64,000 nt of DNA from Salvia splendens (GCF_004379255.2 NC_056050.1:11779410-11843409), one strand, 5' to 3'. Counted from the first letter of the stretch, positions 1-11,501 are shown. Program-made: numbers and translations. The notes: generated by a model from the sequence alone, not told the origin.

Positions 1-654
1 TCCAGCAAATTAAATACCAACAGAGTTTAACTAAGCTTTTATCTGCCTAAAGCCTAAGGATAATTAAAGAAAAATCATAACCCAAATATCTAAGCTATAA
101 TTACGAACTCAACGTTTGTATATGGTCTCCATCATTTGGTCTGCAATTTATGAAGCCTTTTTTCTAATATTATCGCCACCTGCTCTGTGGGAACAATAAT
201 CCTAAGAAAATAGCGAGTTCATAAGGCGGAATTCTCAAATATAAATAGTATGAACTAGAATGTGGTTTCCAATATTATCGCCACCTGCACTGTGGGGACA
301 ATAATCCTAAGAAACTACGAGATTCAGAAGTTCACACAGAATTTATAGGATAACTCTTGTTAGAAGCGCATGAGCATTGTTATGGGAGTGTGTTGTAGAA
401 ATGAGATTCTGTAATACTAAATTCGGTGGTCTTGCTTAGGAAACATTAGGCGGCCATGCCACACTTGTGGTCTCTGGACGACCAGTAAAATTGTAAGATT
501 TTAATGCATATTGACCTCCTCTGGAGGATACAAAATTTTAATTTTATTGTTGTAAGATTTTGAAAAGTTTTATGGTTAATCTAACCAAACTTCTTACATA
601 AGTTTATGACAAATGGTAAATATTCTGTTTTGCAGTGCAAAACAAATCGTCAAT
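1..654 (+). mobile_element. Copia element leader (5' untranslated region)
   Basis: AT-rich sequence directly upstream of the copia gag start, with no convincing reading frame. It contains an imperfect direct repeat: a roughly 43-base block with the core TATTATCGCCACCTGC at about 166-209 recurs at about 271-313. No LTR end or primer binding site is visible, so the left LTR must lie before the window or be lost. Calling this leader is inference from its position before gag. Confidence 0.5.
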
Positions 655-1371
655 ATGTCGTTCAATCCTCTTTCTGCAATACTTAAAGAAAACAAACTCG
701 AGGGCCAAAATTACATAGAATGGAAACAAAATTTGGACATCGTTCTTACAGCTGAAGAGTACAGCTTTGTACTCACAACCCCGCGACCTCCAGTGCCACC
801 AGCTAACGCTGCGGCAGGAGTCAGAGATGCACACAAACAGTGGCATAAGGTGAATGAGATGGCTAAGTGCTATATGTTGGCATCTATGTCATCAGTACTC
901 AAGAATCAGCATTCAGCCATGGAAACTGCTGCCGAGATCATGCAGAATCTCAAGAATCTTTTTGGTACTCAGAATCGAATGGCTAAGTCTTAAGCCTTTC
1001 AGAGTATCATGTCGAAGACTATGAAGGAAGGCTCGTCTGTGAGGGACCATGTCCTCGAGATGATGGGCCACCTCAACCAAATTGAGGTCTTGGAAGGGAT
1101 GATCGATCCCGAGTCCCAGGTGACTATTATCCTTCAGAGTGTTCCCCCTAGCTTCCAGCAGTTCAAGCTCAACTTCGAGATGAATAAAAGGAACTACACC
1201 TTGGCAGAGCTGTTGATTGAACTTCAGTCGGCAGAGGACCTTATGGTCCAGGCTAAGGCGGCCATGATGACTTTGGTGCCTCGTTCCTCTGGCTTCAAGC
1301 CTAGCGCAGGAAAAAGGCAGGCACCGAACTCAGGACCTGCCAAGATAGCTAAAGAAAAGAAATACAAATTT
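655..1371 (+). pseudogene. gag: Ty1/copia gag (UBN2-type), broken
   Basis: The frame opens at an ATG at 655 (MSFNPLSAILKENKL) and reads as a plant copia gag core: an N-terminal segment with LEGQNYIEWKQNL, then a second half with VREHVLEMM-like and LQSVPPSFQQFKLN-like motifs, which is the UBN2 gag polyprotein fold. An in-frame TAA at 991-993 splits it, and the same frame continues afterwards with 1009-1401. An ATG at 613 would add 14 residues, but 655 fits the family start better. The zinc knuckle expected after the basic stretch ending AKEKKYK is absent, because an LTR-like fragment begins there. The product would have packaged element RNA; this copy cannot make a full protein. Confidence 0.85.
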
Positions 1372-2258
1372 TTCATGCTTATAACACACAATCATGCCTA
1401 AAAGTTTCTCATAAACATGTTTGCACATAAATTCACGTCACTCACCAAAGATTTAAATCAAATTTCACATGAACTCAATCAACAACACATAATTATCAAA
1501 GTTCTTATGAAATCACACCTTCCCATCAATAAATTTTTCGATCTATCAATCCTACACCCTCTATATGCATGTAGGATTCAAGAATAAAGTTTCAATGAAG
1601 GAGATGAGAAGAAAATCTTAGTTATACCTTCTTGAATCAAGAAAACGAACGGTAGAAACAAGCGTTGGCACGATTCGTCGGAAACTCTTGAAAAATCCAC
1701 TCCAATTGATGCAAGAAACAATGGTGGAAGAAGTTTTTGGAGAGAATGTGGAGAGGGAAGAGGGAGGCATGAAAATTGAGGGAGAATGGGGGCTAGGGTT
1801 TAGTTTAGGTGTTTTTATAGGATTAGGGTTAGGTTCAAAATTAATTAATTAATTAATTGTGGGGAAAAATACAATTAAATAAATCCCACAATTAAAAGAA
1901 TAAAATAAGCATGTGGGAAGGGGAGGAAATTTTCGAAAATTCCATGTAGTACCATTTAGGGTCATTTGGTTTGGATTTAATTTGGATAAGTATCCCAAGA
2001 CAATTAATTAAATCCAAGAAATGAAATACTATTTCAATAATTAGGAAGGGCCGAAAATTCCAATGAATTGGCTCAAAAAAATACATGCATGATCCTATTT
2101 AATTCATTCCCAACATTGCAAAATATCAAACACTTTACTCTACATCACCCACGACAATTTTATTCACAAAATTCACTTAATCGCATAGAAACAAAAGTTT
2201 CATAATCCAAATTTCAAAAAACCATATAAAAAGAGTCACAAATTTTTGGGATGTTACA
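1372..2258 (-). mobile_element. Truncated Ty3/gypsy-type LTR fragment inserted in the copia element
   Basis: The copia coding sequence stops abruptly near 1371 and integrase sequence resumes near 2268. The sequence between has no copia homology that I can see. Its right end on the plus strand reads CAAATTTTTGGGATGTTACA. The reverse complement therefore starts TGTAACATCCCAAAAATTTG, which closely resembles the minus-strand LTR start of the Ty3 element at 53514 (TGTAATACCCGAAAATTTG). The internal order is also similar: ATAAA-rich blocks, a purine-rich GAGAGAGG stretch, then TATATGCATG. I infer an antisense, truncated solo LTR. Its left end is approximate and no target-site duplication is clear. 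Confidence 0.55.
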
Positions 2259-4424
2259 TTATTAAATATGGTCCGATCGATGATGAGTTATGCACGGCTA
2301 CCTACTTCATTTTGGGGACATGCCTTACTTTCTGCAAGCCACATTTTAGACAATTTACCGTCAAAATCCGTATCTACTACTCTTTATGAGTTGTGGATTG
2401 GGCGCAAGCCCGATCTAGCACATCTCAAGATTTGGGGTTGTCCGGCTCATGTATTGGAAAAGGATCCAACTAAGCTAGGATCAAGGACGGAGGTATGTTT
2501 GTTTATAGGGTACCCAGAGGAACGAAAGCTTATGAATTCTTTAGTCTCTGAGATAAGAAAGTTATTGTGAGCACCCACGCCACATTCTTAGAGGAAGACT
2601 ATGTAATGAATTATAAACCCAGCAGTGAAGTGGCTCTTGATGAGCTAACTTCTGTCACAAATTCCATTAACCAAGAACGAGTACTAAGTCTACAAATAAT
2701 TCCAGAAACTTCAACTTCTATTCCAAGAATTGTAGTGTCGCGCCGCAGTGGAGGGTCTCACATGAGCCCGAAAGATACATTGGTTTTGGGGAATCTATGG
2801 ATCACTCCTCAGATAGCAACGTATTAGATCCCTGGAACTTTGTGGAAGCGCAAGCAGATGTCGATCATTGCGAATGGGTGAAAGCAATGGATTCGGAACT
2901 ACAATCTATGATAGACAAAGACGTCTACGATTTGTCCTACTTACTCGAAGGCTGTACTGCCATTGGGAGCGAGTGGATATATAAACGTAAACGTGGACCT
3001 GATGGACGAGTTAAAGTCGTCAAGGCAAGACTAGTGGCTAAGGGGTATACCCAAAAGGAAGGTGTCGATTACGACGAGACTTTCTCCCCAGTGGCCATGC
3101 TCAAATCGATCCGGATACTATTGTCTATAGCAGCTTATATGGATTGGGATGTATGACAGATGGACGTTAAGACTGCGTTTCTAAACGGCGGTCTTGAGGA
3201 GACCATCTACATGGAACAACCCGAAGGTTATGCTTTAAAGGGCAAGGAACACATGGTTTGGAAGCTTAAGAAGGTCATTTATGGCCTTAAGCAAGCATCT
3301 AGATCATGGAACCAGTGTTTCGATCAAACTGTTCGCAAGTTTGGATTCGAAAAATGCCCAAGTGAAAGCTGTGTGTATAAGAAGGTTGAAAAGGGGAATG
3401 TAGTGTTCTTAGTTTTATATGTAGAAGACATTCTTCTAATTGGAAACAATAAAAAGATATTGTCATCAGTACTAACATGGTTGTCAAACCAGTTCGAGAA
3501 GAAGGATATGGGAGACGCGGGACACATCCTCGGGATCAAGGTTCTTAGGAATCGAGAAAAGAAGATGTTGTGCTTATCTCAAGAACCATACATCGAAACA
3601 ATACTTAGTCGCTTTAGCATGCAGGACGCCAAGAAAGGTTTCTTACCTTTTAGACATGGCATCCATCTATCTCAAAAGATGTGCCCCAAAACGTCGTCTG
3701 AGATACAAGCAATGAGAAGGATTCCATATGCTTCGGTAGTTGGAAGTCTCATGTAAGCTATGTTTTGTACGAGGCCTGATATTTGCTTTGCTGTTGGCAT
3801 GGTGGCCAGATATCAGTCGAATCCGGGCCAAGGACATTAGATTGCCGTAAAGAACATACTCAAGTACCTTAAACGGACTAAGGACTATGCTCTAGTTTAC
3901 AATGCAGTCGAGCTCTGTCCTTTTGGATATTCTGACTCAGACTTTCAAGCTGATCAGGACTCGAGAAAATCTACTTCAGGATATGTGTTCACCTTAGGAG
4001 GTGGAGCCGTAATTTGGAAGAGTGTGAAGCAGAAATGCATCGCGGATTCGACCATGGAAGCCGAGTATGTGGCCGCTTCGGAGGCTGCAAAAGAGGCAGT
4101 ATGGTTCAAGAACTTCCTTAAGGATTTAGATGTGGTTACGAATCTGCCCAAGAGCATCACGGTTTATTGTGACAATTCTGGTGCTGTGGCAAATTCGAAG
4201 GAACCGAGAGCTCACAAAGCGAGCAAACACATAGAGCGGAAGTATCATATCACAAGGAATATAGTGCAGAGAGGAGACATACAAGTGGTCAAGATTGCGT
4301 CAGAGAACAACCTAGCAGGTCCTTTTACAAAGGCATTGGCGGTAAAACCGTTCGAGGCCACGTTGAAGGGATGGGAGTTCGACTCATTCAAGACCTCAAC
4401 TCGCTTTCAGTATAAGTGGGAGAA
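2259..4424 (+). pseudogene. pol: Ty1/copia pol remnant (integrase end, reverse transcriptase, RNase H)
   Basis: Reads in order: end of the integrase core and C-terminal segment at 2268-2570 (SFWGHALL, WGCPAHV), reverse transcriptase at about 2845-3750 ([41 protein letters not shown]), then RNase H at about 3960-4330 (STSGYVF, EAEYVAASEA, CDNSGAV, HIERKYH). Protease and the integrase HHCC and first catalytic segments are missing. It is dead: a stop replaces the conserved Trp before MDVKTAFLNG (3154-3156), another replaces Tyr after GSLM (3754-3756), a third lies near 3838, and frames shift around 2570 and 2830. The usual YVDD active site reads YVED near 3420-3430. Confidence 0.93.
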
Positions 4425-4468
4425 ATTTGACGTGTGCACACTGTTTTGTATACTCGAAAGCTGTTTTG

Positions 4469-4484
4469 AGTATAAGTGGGAGAT
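4469..4484 (+). other. Copia polypurine tract, with an upstream duplicate
   Basis: AGTATAAGTGGGAGA lies immediately before the right LTR (TGTTAGGG at 4485), where the plus-strand priming polypurine tract belongs. The identical 15 bases occur 60 bases upstream at 4409-4423, so a short direct duplication carries a second potential tract. Assignment rests on position and the typical GTGGGAGA purine run. Confidence 0.75.
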
Positions 4485-5939
4485 TGTTAGGGTTTGTATA
4501 CTAGAAATCACCTTTCGAGTGATTGAATACTATAAAACTCTAATAATTATTTTCCAATGAATGCAACAGATTATTTTTATCATAATGTTGTTATGTTTTA
4601 CATTTAATGGATGTTTATTGCATATTTAAATGTATAAGCGAACATAACATAAGTCTAAGTCTTTGTTCTAGTAGACCGGTTGTGGGCTGCGCTCAATTTA
4701 AGGTACGCGGTCAGTTCTTAACAAAGAAAAATAAGAATTTCACAACCCAGATAGACCTAGACTACCTATCGTGAAAGGTTGCAATGTCAGTCTGATTATT
4801 TCTAAGCTTTATTGAAATATGATGACGTTGGTGTGGTATAGCACTGAGTGGATCTAACAGCAAGACGAGTTTTTATGCTATCTACTGAAAGATGAGGTCT
4901 TGCTAATTAATTTCTTAATCAATGTACGTTAGCATTGAGCATACGATATTGAGTATCTACTACTTTGACTTACCAAAGGTGCGGGTTTTTCGTCACCCAA
5001 CGATCCAGGTATATTGGGTAGTAGTGATCATTATCTAGCGGTGCTAGGATTGCTATTATGTTGAATCGTGCGCGAGGAGAGTCTCGTTTGATAACATCCA
5101 CAAGAGGAGCTCGAAACAAGGTTTTATTATTCGGAACCTAGCTAGCTGAAGTTTAATTACTCTATGAATAATAAATAAGAGTTTCTTGCTAAGTCCACTG
5201 TTGGAGAATAAAATATGTTAATTAATTAACTCCATAGCAGATATTAATTAATTAATGGATGCTTCTATCTTAAGCGCGGGAAATGAATTAAACAAATAAA
5301 AGGAAACCCGGAATACTTGTAATTTCAGATTTGGAAATGCAGTGCAATATTACTTCTGTAGTGACTGCTTGTAATATTCTAATATAAGCTTATATTAAAT
5401 TGTGGGTTCAATTTAATTAGTAAAAAGCTAATTGGGTGAGGCCATGTCCAAATTCTTCCTTAGATCCCTAACTGGGCCCAATATATGACTTAATATAAAT
5501 AGGAGAATAAATGAGACAGAAAACACAATTTTTATTGCTCCAATTTTAGTCCCCTCCCCTTTTGTGAGAGAGAGTTCGAAAATTGCTCCATCTGTGAGTA
5601 GAGTTCTGTCTTCGTTATTCGAGTCCTAGTATTCTGGTGAGATTTGCCCACACAAATATCAGTATACAGTCCGGGACACCAGTCAGAAGTCCGAGGTTAA
5701 GTACTGAAGATCTTCACGTGGAGACGGAGCAAGCCATCATCGATTCTTGATTGAATCAACAAGGTAAATTGGCTAATTCTGTAGTGTGCATGTTTTAGGG
5801 ATTTTATATGCTAAAGCATGTTTTAATTCAAGTTATGAGCATGATACATGTGATAATTACGCGAATAGAATTTGTCTAAATAATCTGCTAAATAGATCAA
5901 ATTTATGTGATCGGAACTTTATACACGCTTCCGCTGCCA
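4485..5939 (+). mobile_element. Right LTR of the copia element
   Basis: Begins TGTTAGGGTTTGTATACT directly after the polypurine tract. The best end is ...CGCTTCCGCTGCCA at 5939, giving a TG...CA LTR of about 1455 bases. The interior is typical of long copia LTRs: no long frame, a TATA-like TATAAATAGGAG stretch near 5495, then a CT-rich transcript leader. The left LTR is not in the window, so neither the boundaries nor a target-site duplication can be confirmed by comparison. An alternative end lies near 5761. Confidence 0.65.
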
Positions 5940-6425
5940 ACCCCTTCACCTCACCCCCCACCAACTCGTTGTGGGGGATTTTGGCCCAACTCAATATGGC
6001 CGATAAGTCAACTATAATCCCCGCGCAACTTCGATCGCACGAGGCCATGATATTGGGCCTCCAAACACAATTGAGGGTAGTGCCGCTGGATGAATAGTAT
6101 TCCACGGGGATATTTTTAGCTTTAATTATGTAATTTTTAATTTTTAGTATTTTAATTATGTAAATTTTAATTTTTAGGATTTTAATTATGTCTTTTTTAT
6201 TTATTTGTAATTTGTAATATTATTTTGGTTTTTTTAATGAATTTTAATATTATGAAAATATTTTTATTTAAATTGAATAATAGAATGGTGGGACCCTTGT
6301 GCTCGTCCTTGCGGAAGAGCACAGCTGTGGGTGTTGTGCTCTTGCCTAAGAGCAGGCAGGAAAAGTGGGGCCGGGCCCACAACCGTACTCGTTGGCAAGA
6401 GCACGGTTGTGGGTGCACTTATTTG
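5940..6425. mobile_element. Possible PIF/Harbinger-like DNA transposon remnant
   Basis: A short frame ending in MILGLQTQLRVVPLDE (stop near 6097) is followed by AT-rich tandem copies of a TTTTAATTATGTAA/TTTTAATTTTTAG motif at about 6118-6205. A GC-richer end follows at 6285-6420 with inverted-repeat character: AAGAGCACAGCTGTGGG, CTTGCCTAAGAGCAGG and AAGAGCACGGTTGTGGG. This layout resembles the 3' part of plant PIF/Harbinger-type nonautonomous elements. No transposase motif or matching left terminal repeat was seen, so this is a tentative classification. Confidence 0.3.
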
Positions 6426-7135
6426 TCAAAAATTATGAGATTTAATTTACAAGATGGAATGGGTTTGATATGTGTCCTTAAAATCTCAACATATGCTTCG
6501 TATCTTCTTCAATATATGTTCCAACTTGCTATGAATTCTGGTTGCTGTAAATCAGAGAAGGCATTGAGGCTGTTATTTGGAATGCTATGATTATTGTTCG
6601 ATATAATTCTGGTTATGAGCATTTTGCTTTGCATCAGTTATATGAGCGTTTTGCTTTTCATCATTCTAGTTGACAAGACAAAATTCTCAAGGTATTTAGG
6701 AAAATTTGACGAGGACACTTTCGTCCATAAACATTTAGGGCGAGTTCGCTTTGCCATTTATACCTGGAATTGTCCTCATTTCTTGCAATTTCATATTGCT
6801 CGGTGTATCTTTTATAATTGAGTGAGCTGCACCAAATACTCCTAACTTTTCTACTTGTTATACCAGTGACCCTAACAAAAAAAATATCACCAGAGGGGCC
6901 TAACAAAAAATACAATCACAAACGAGGTTTTTCCGGACAATAACACCCTCAGGCCCTTAAAGGGCATTCTTGTCAAATTACCCAAATCTGCCGATGCCGC
7001 CCTGCATTGAACTTGCAACATCCCTGTTTGACTGACAACTACAACTGATAGGACTTAAAGTGTCTCCATAAACCTGTCAACCCTTCGCCTCGTACGTTGT
7101 CAACTAAATTGATTAAATGTTGGTCAAAACATACT
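6426..7135. other. Intergenic, no gene seen
   Basis: Unique-looking AT-rich sequence. A short palindromic stretch (GCCCTTAAAGGGC, near 6953-6965) sits in a region with intergenic character. Open frames here are short and lack recognisable motifs. Confidence 0.5.
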
Positions 7136-7152
7136 CATACTACTACTACTAC

Positions 7153-7251
<99 letters not shown>
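7136..7251. repeat. (TAC)n/(TAT)n microsatellite
   Basis: A few TAC repeats grade into an uninterrupted run of TAT/ATT triplets, about 115 bases in all. The poly-Ile and poly-Tyr frames across it are translation artefacts of the triplet. Confidence 0.98.
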
Positions 7252-8384
7252 CAATATTGGAAGAAACGGCTCAAGAATTTTGGTAGAATATTTTTAGCAC
7301 AACAATGGTCATGAATCTTGAAAAATGGAAGGCGGCCCGCCACTGTTGCCATGAAATGATACGTTTTCAAAACAGACTACTTTGGTGGTTTAGCAATTCT
7401 TTAATGAATAGCAAACTGAGAAATAAAGCCTATTTTCCACTTTTGCCCTCTGATTTGACTCATTTACAGAACCTCACTCTACGCCCCTTATTCCTTTCTC
7501 TGCTATCCAAAATCCTCCATCAAACACAAATATAAAATCTAGAGCTCCATACCAATCTTCAATATCCCTCAATTTTCTTCTTTCATTGCGTGAGCTTCGG
7601 CTATTAAAATCACTTTTTTCATCAATTTTTCTCTTCTATAGCGTGAGAATTAATGAGTGTTCGTCTTCTACCCAAATTGCTACTCCCCCTCACTCTAGAG
7701 TTCCGTTGACGGTCCTCTCCTCAGATAAACATTTTCCTCCGAATAACCATTTAATTTGTAGCTCAATCTGTTCGTTGCTATTGTCCATTACCATCACCCA
7801 TGACACCAGTGGATTGCGACATATTCACCTTCACACCAAGGTCAAACTTGTAAGCCAGTACAAGAAACAAAAGAACGCATAATGGAAGCATCCAAAAACG
7901 GGGGAAACAATACGGGGGGTAATTCGATGCTCCGGTGAAAACAAATTATCGATTTATGATCGATCAACTGTAGCCTCTGTAGGGGAGGAATGGTGTGCAT
8001 TTAAAACAATTTTGCATTTGCCAGGTCTTACATGATTCGGGGGTAGCGGTGGAATTTGTAATATATGGTAGGACATAATTATCACACAAGTTGCAGAGGG
8101 GTTAAACACCGAATGCATGCAGACACATACATGTTGGTGGGTCCCTAGAGATTCAAATCATTTAAGATTTGTTTCATGCAAAACCAAATATCCATAACCG
8201 AACACGCCCTTATATCCCTAATTTCCATTGTTCAAACCAAACACCTGAAAATCAAAACCCACGATAGGAATTGTGTAACCAAATATGAGAATAAGATAAT
8301 CCAACTCTATCTTATCAAATACTACCAAGGCAACCAAAAGAGGCCTTAATGATATGAAAGTTGATAAAAACTTATTATATTAAT
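7252..8384. other. Intergenic, no gene seen
   Basis: AT-rich with a few short frames. The longest, 7586-7882 on the plus strand, has no recognisable motif and an unconvincing composition. Around 8150-8340 the sequence (CCAAATATCCATAACCGAACACGCCC and following) resembles nonautonomous DNA-transposon or MITE filler, but I could not pair terminal repeats. Confidence 0.4.
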
Positions 8385-8768
8385 TATTTAATTATTAAAA
8401 AAATAAAAAGATTTTACAAAGTGAATAAGCATGACTAATTATTAATATCTTAAAAATAAAATAATTAGGAGTGTAAAACAATTTGTATGAATTGCGTGCT
8501 TAATAGAAAATAAAAATCTGTTAATTTTATTTTTGAAAATCAAATTCAAATTAAATTCATATACTACAAACTTAACTATTTAATTATTAAAAAAATAAAA
8601 AGATTTTACAAAGTGAATAAGCATGACTAATTATTAATATCTTAAAAATAAAATAATTAGGAGTGTAAAACAATTTGTATGAATTGCGTGCTTAATAGAA
8701 AATAAAAATCTGTTAATTTTATTTTTGAAAATCAAATTCAAATTAAATTCATATACTACAAACTTAAA
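8385..8768. repeat. Perfect 192-bp tandem duplication
   Basis: The block starting TATTTAATTATTAAAAAAAT at 8385 and ending ATACTACAAACTTAA is repeated at 8577 with no difference that I can find by eye over 191-192 bases. It is AT-rich and noncoding. Identity this high implies a recent event or an assembly duplicate. Confidence 0.95.
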
Positions 8769-9071
8769 TCCCTACCCCCAAATATGCTTTTCCACTTCCA
8801 TCCATTTCAAACATTTTGAAAATTGTGCAACGGTCTCCAACCCTACTGTACCACTCCCATCCGTCTCTCCGGCGAAACTCGCTGATTCTCTCTCACTCTC
8901 TTTTCACAATTCCCAAATTAGGATGCATCTCTCTTTCGCCCAAAAATCAGATTCTCATCTCTAGCATCTCACCGCCTCAACTTCTCTCTCTCTCTCGCCC
9001 AATTTCTTACTCCCGGCGTCGTCACCGCGTGGAGTCCAGTCACCGCCGGCACTCCGTAGCAAGATGTCTGG
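8769..9071 (+). pseudogene. Leader and first exon (ATG-TCT-GG, splice donor) of an unrecognised gene
   Basis: A pyrimidine-rich stretch (CTCTCTCTCTCGCCC near 8985-9000) with GC-richer composition than its surroundings looks like a plant 5' untranslated leader. It ends at an ATG (9064) followed by TCTGG and a good donor GTAAGG at 9072. An acceptor (TTTTGCAG, ending 9402) precedes a 26-base exon at 9403-9428 that keeps frame (M-S-G-E-A-V-I-V-K-T-P) and is followed by GTGAGC. This is probably the 5' end of the gene whose coiled-coil exon heads each array unit. I do not recognise the gene. Exon assignment is inference from splice signals. Confidence 0.4.
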
Positions 9072-9479
9072 GTAAGGAACTCTAAAATTTTATTCATCTG
9101 TTGAATTTCCTTTGTATATGAAGGTGTTTCCATGGCTAAAGTGAATGCCAAGGTATTTTGTATATGAAGGTGTTTCCATGGCTAAAATGAATAAATCAAC
9201 TGAAATACCAAGGAAAAACTGTAAAGTTGGAATTTTGTATATCAGTTGATTTTCCTTGGTATTTCATGGTGATATGATTGCTAAAGAGATTTGTTAGATT
9301 GTGACCTATTTTAAAAGAAAAGAAACGAGGATAGATGTTAATGAGGACTTGCTGAATGCTTATTCATTGAACCCCTACTGAATTAGATTGGTTCTTTTGC
9401 AGAGAAGCTGTTATTGTGAAGACACCAGGTGAGCCTATGAATCATGACTGCTCTGCAACTTGTAATCAGGCAACACTAG

Positions 9480-9865
9480 GGCAGAAAGTGTACAAAGAAA
9501 CATGGAAAGGGTAGAATAAGTGCAAAATGGGGAGAAGAGAAGAAAAAAATAGAAAAAGAAGGAAAAAAGAGGAAAGATCTGTGGAAAAAAATAAAAAGTA
9601 AAGAAAAATTGGTGGAAAAAATAGCAAGAATAAGATGTTGGAGGAAGTGACGGGGAGCTTCGTGATGGAGTAATGGGAGGGAAAGACGATGATTTGGTGA
9701 GGCTTCAACTTGAAGCACTCTGGAAGAGAAATCAAGACCAGAAAACGAGAATGCAAACTTGACTAGGGAAAACATGGACCGACGTCAACTAGTTGGGTAC
9801 CCTCGCTCAACAAATCCAAAACGCATGAAAAGAAGGCTGCAAAATCTTCTTTCAGGGTATGTTGT
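9480..9865 (+). pseudogene. Coiled-coil gene fragment, unit 1
   Basis: After a GAA/AAG-rich stretch (9530-9640) the sequence reads KDDDLVRLQLEAL, and in other units LLEEKSRPENENSNLN, RENKYMHQLVEY. The pattern is rich in Leu, Glu and Asn with heptad-like spacing, so a coiled coil is likely. The fragment ends at a TTTCAGG/GTATGTTGTCTCG-type splice donor. The host gene is not recognised. It has an early stop (TGACTAGGG near 9760) in this unit. Confidence 0.45.
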
Positions 9866-9923
9866 CTCGGGAAGCTGCTTTTGTCCTAGTTTTGTCTGGA
9901 TGCAATGATTCTTTCAGTACATC

Positions 9924-11400
9924 CAGGGCAAGTCCTAAGTAGTGCAGGATGAACTTTCCAGGCTTGGTAAAAAGTTGATTCATACTTCTGATGGCGCAAG
10001 AGCTTTAACTCGGAAACTTTGCCGTGAACTTGACGATAAATTCCTCCAGCATAGTCTGAACTCAGGGAATGGCAAAAGAAGACATGCTATTTAAGCTATA
10101 CAGTTCTAGAAGGTTAGTTTCTTTTCAAGCATCCATCCACTGGCATATGATGCTTTCGGAAATTGTAATTCTTAGCCACTGAGAATTCACATGGGGTGAT
10201 TACGGAATACTCACTAGATCCTGCCCTATTAAGCTAATTCTTCAATATCTATACGAACATTCATCTCCTTGTTTAAAAGATTTGTGCATCTTATGCTTTT
10301 ATTTTTGTGATCATGATGTGCCTCGTTTAATTCGGAATTATAGTGCTCAAAGCATGGCAAGAATAGAAGAGCTTCTCGGAGGACCACAATGTCAAGCGAA
10401 GGAAAGAGCGTATCCAGAAACAGTTTTCTATTCTTTCCAAGCTTACTAGACAACTCTGTATTCATGATAATCTGGCAGCCGCTGCATCCACCTATTCTAA
10501 TGAGGTGACCTGTTTTACTACTATAAAAGTGTCTATTCTTACAAGTTTCTATCTATATACACATGGTTTTATTTATTTTGGTATATGAGAATTCTTTTGT
10601 AAGCGTGTAACGTTTTCCTCTCTTCATCAACAGAAAGTCCAACAACTGCTGGCCCATATTCCGGGGAGGATGAGATCTGCGTTTGATGCTGCTGCCAACA
10701 GTCCAAGCCCAATCGTTTGCCGACCTGTTCCTCCATCATCTGGCTCTGTTTATATATTCCAAGGTAGATGCAAATTTTGACAAATCGATTCTTGCAATTC
10801 TTGTCGGATGTTTCATTAGTTTATCGAGCTCACATCGAGCTCTAATTCTCCATGGTTTGCTCTTTTAAGCTAATTCTTCAATATCTATACGAACATTCAT
10901 CTCCTTGTTTAAAAGATTTGTGCATCTTATGCTTTTATTTTTGTGATCATGATGTGCCTCGTTTAATTCGGAATTATAGTGCTCAAAGCATGGCAAGAAT
11001 AGAAGAGCTTCTTGGAGGACCACAATGTCAAGCGAAGGAAAGAGCGTATCCAGAAACAGTTCTCTATTCTTTCCAAGCTTACTAGACAACTCTGTATTCA
11101 TGATAATATGGCAGCCGCTGCATCCACCTATTCTAATGAGGTGACCTGTTTTACTATTATAAAAGTGTCTATTCTTACAAGTTTATATCAATATACACAT
11201 GGTTTTATTTATTTTGGTATATGAGAATTCTTTTGTAAGCGTGTAACGTTTTCCTCTCTTCATCAACAGAAAGTCCAACAACTGCTGGCCCATATTCCGG
11301 GGAGGATGAGATCTGCGTTTGATGCTGCTGCCAATGGTCCAAGCCCAATCGTTTGCCGACCTGTTCCTCCAACATCTGGCTCTGTTTATATATTCCAAGG
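9924..11400 (+). pseudogene. DRP2: DRP2 (dynamin-related protein 2) fragment, unit 1, with internally duplicated C-terminal exon
   Basis: DRP2 is a plant dynamin acting in clathrin vesicle scission. The exon at 9924-10075 reads [15 protein letters not shown] then [12 protein letters not shown], matching the DRP2 segment after the GTPase/middle domain; CREL here is closer to the family's CREF than CYEL in the other units. The C-terminal exon ([11 protein letters not shown], then coiled-coil sequence frame-shifted at LGGPQC) occurs twice, at about 10345-10500 and 10981-11136, because 636 bases are duplicated. Tail exons (ESPTTAGP..., AFDAAA) follow at about 10632 and 11268. All internal DRP2 exons between these parts (PH, GED) are missing. 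Clearly nonfunctional. Confidence 0.8.
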
Positions 11401-11501
11401 TAGATGCAAATTTTGACAAATCGATTCTTGCAATTCTTGTCGGATGTTTCATTAGTTATCGAGCTCACATCGAGCTCTAATTCTCCATGGTTTGCTCTTT
11501 T
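10231..11501. repeat. 636-bp tandem duplication inside unit 1
   Basis: AAGCTAATTCTTCAATATCT at 10231 recurs at 10867. The copies match closely to ...GGTTTGCTCTTTT at 10866 and 11501. The joint shares two to four T residues, consistent with microhomology or unequal exchange. Each copy carries the DRP2 C-terminal exon and the start of its tail. Confidence 0.95.

Noticed and set aside
7097..7314. Poly-Ile and poly-Tyr frames.
   Set aside because: Translation of the ATT microsatellite.
7586..7882. 98-codon frame MRELRLLKSLF...
   Set aside because: No recognisable motif, AT-rich intergenic position, no leader or splice support.
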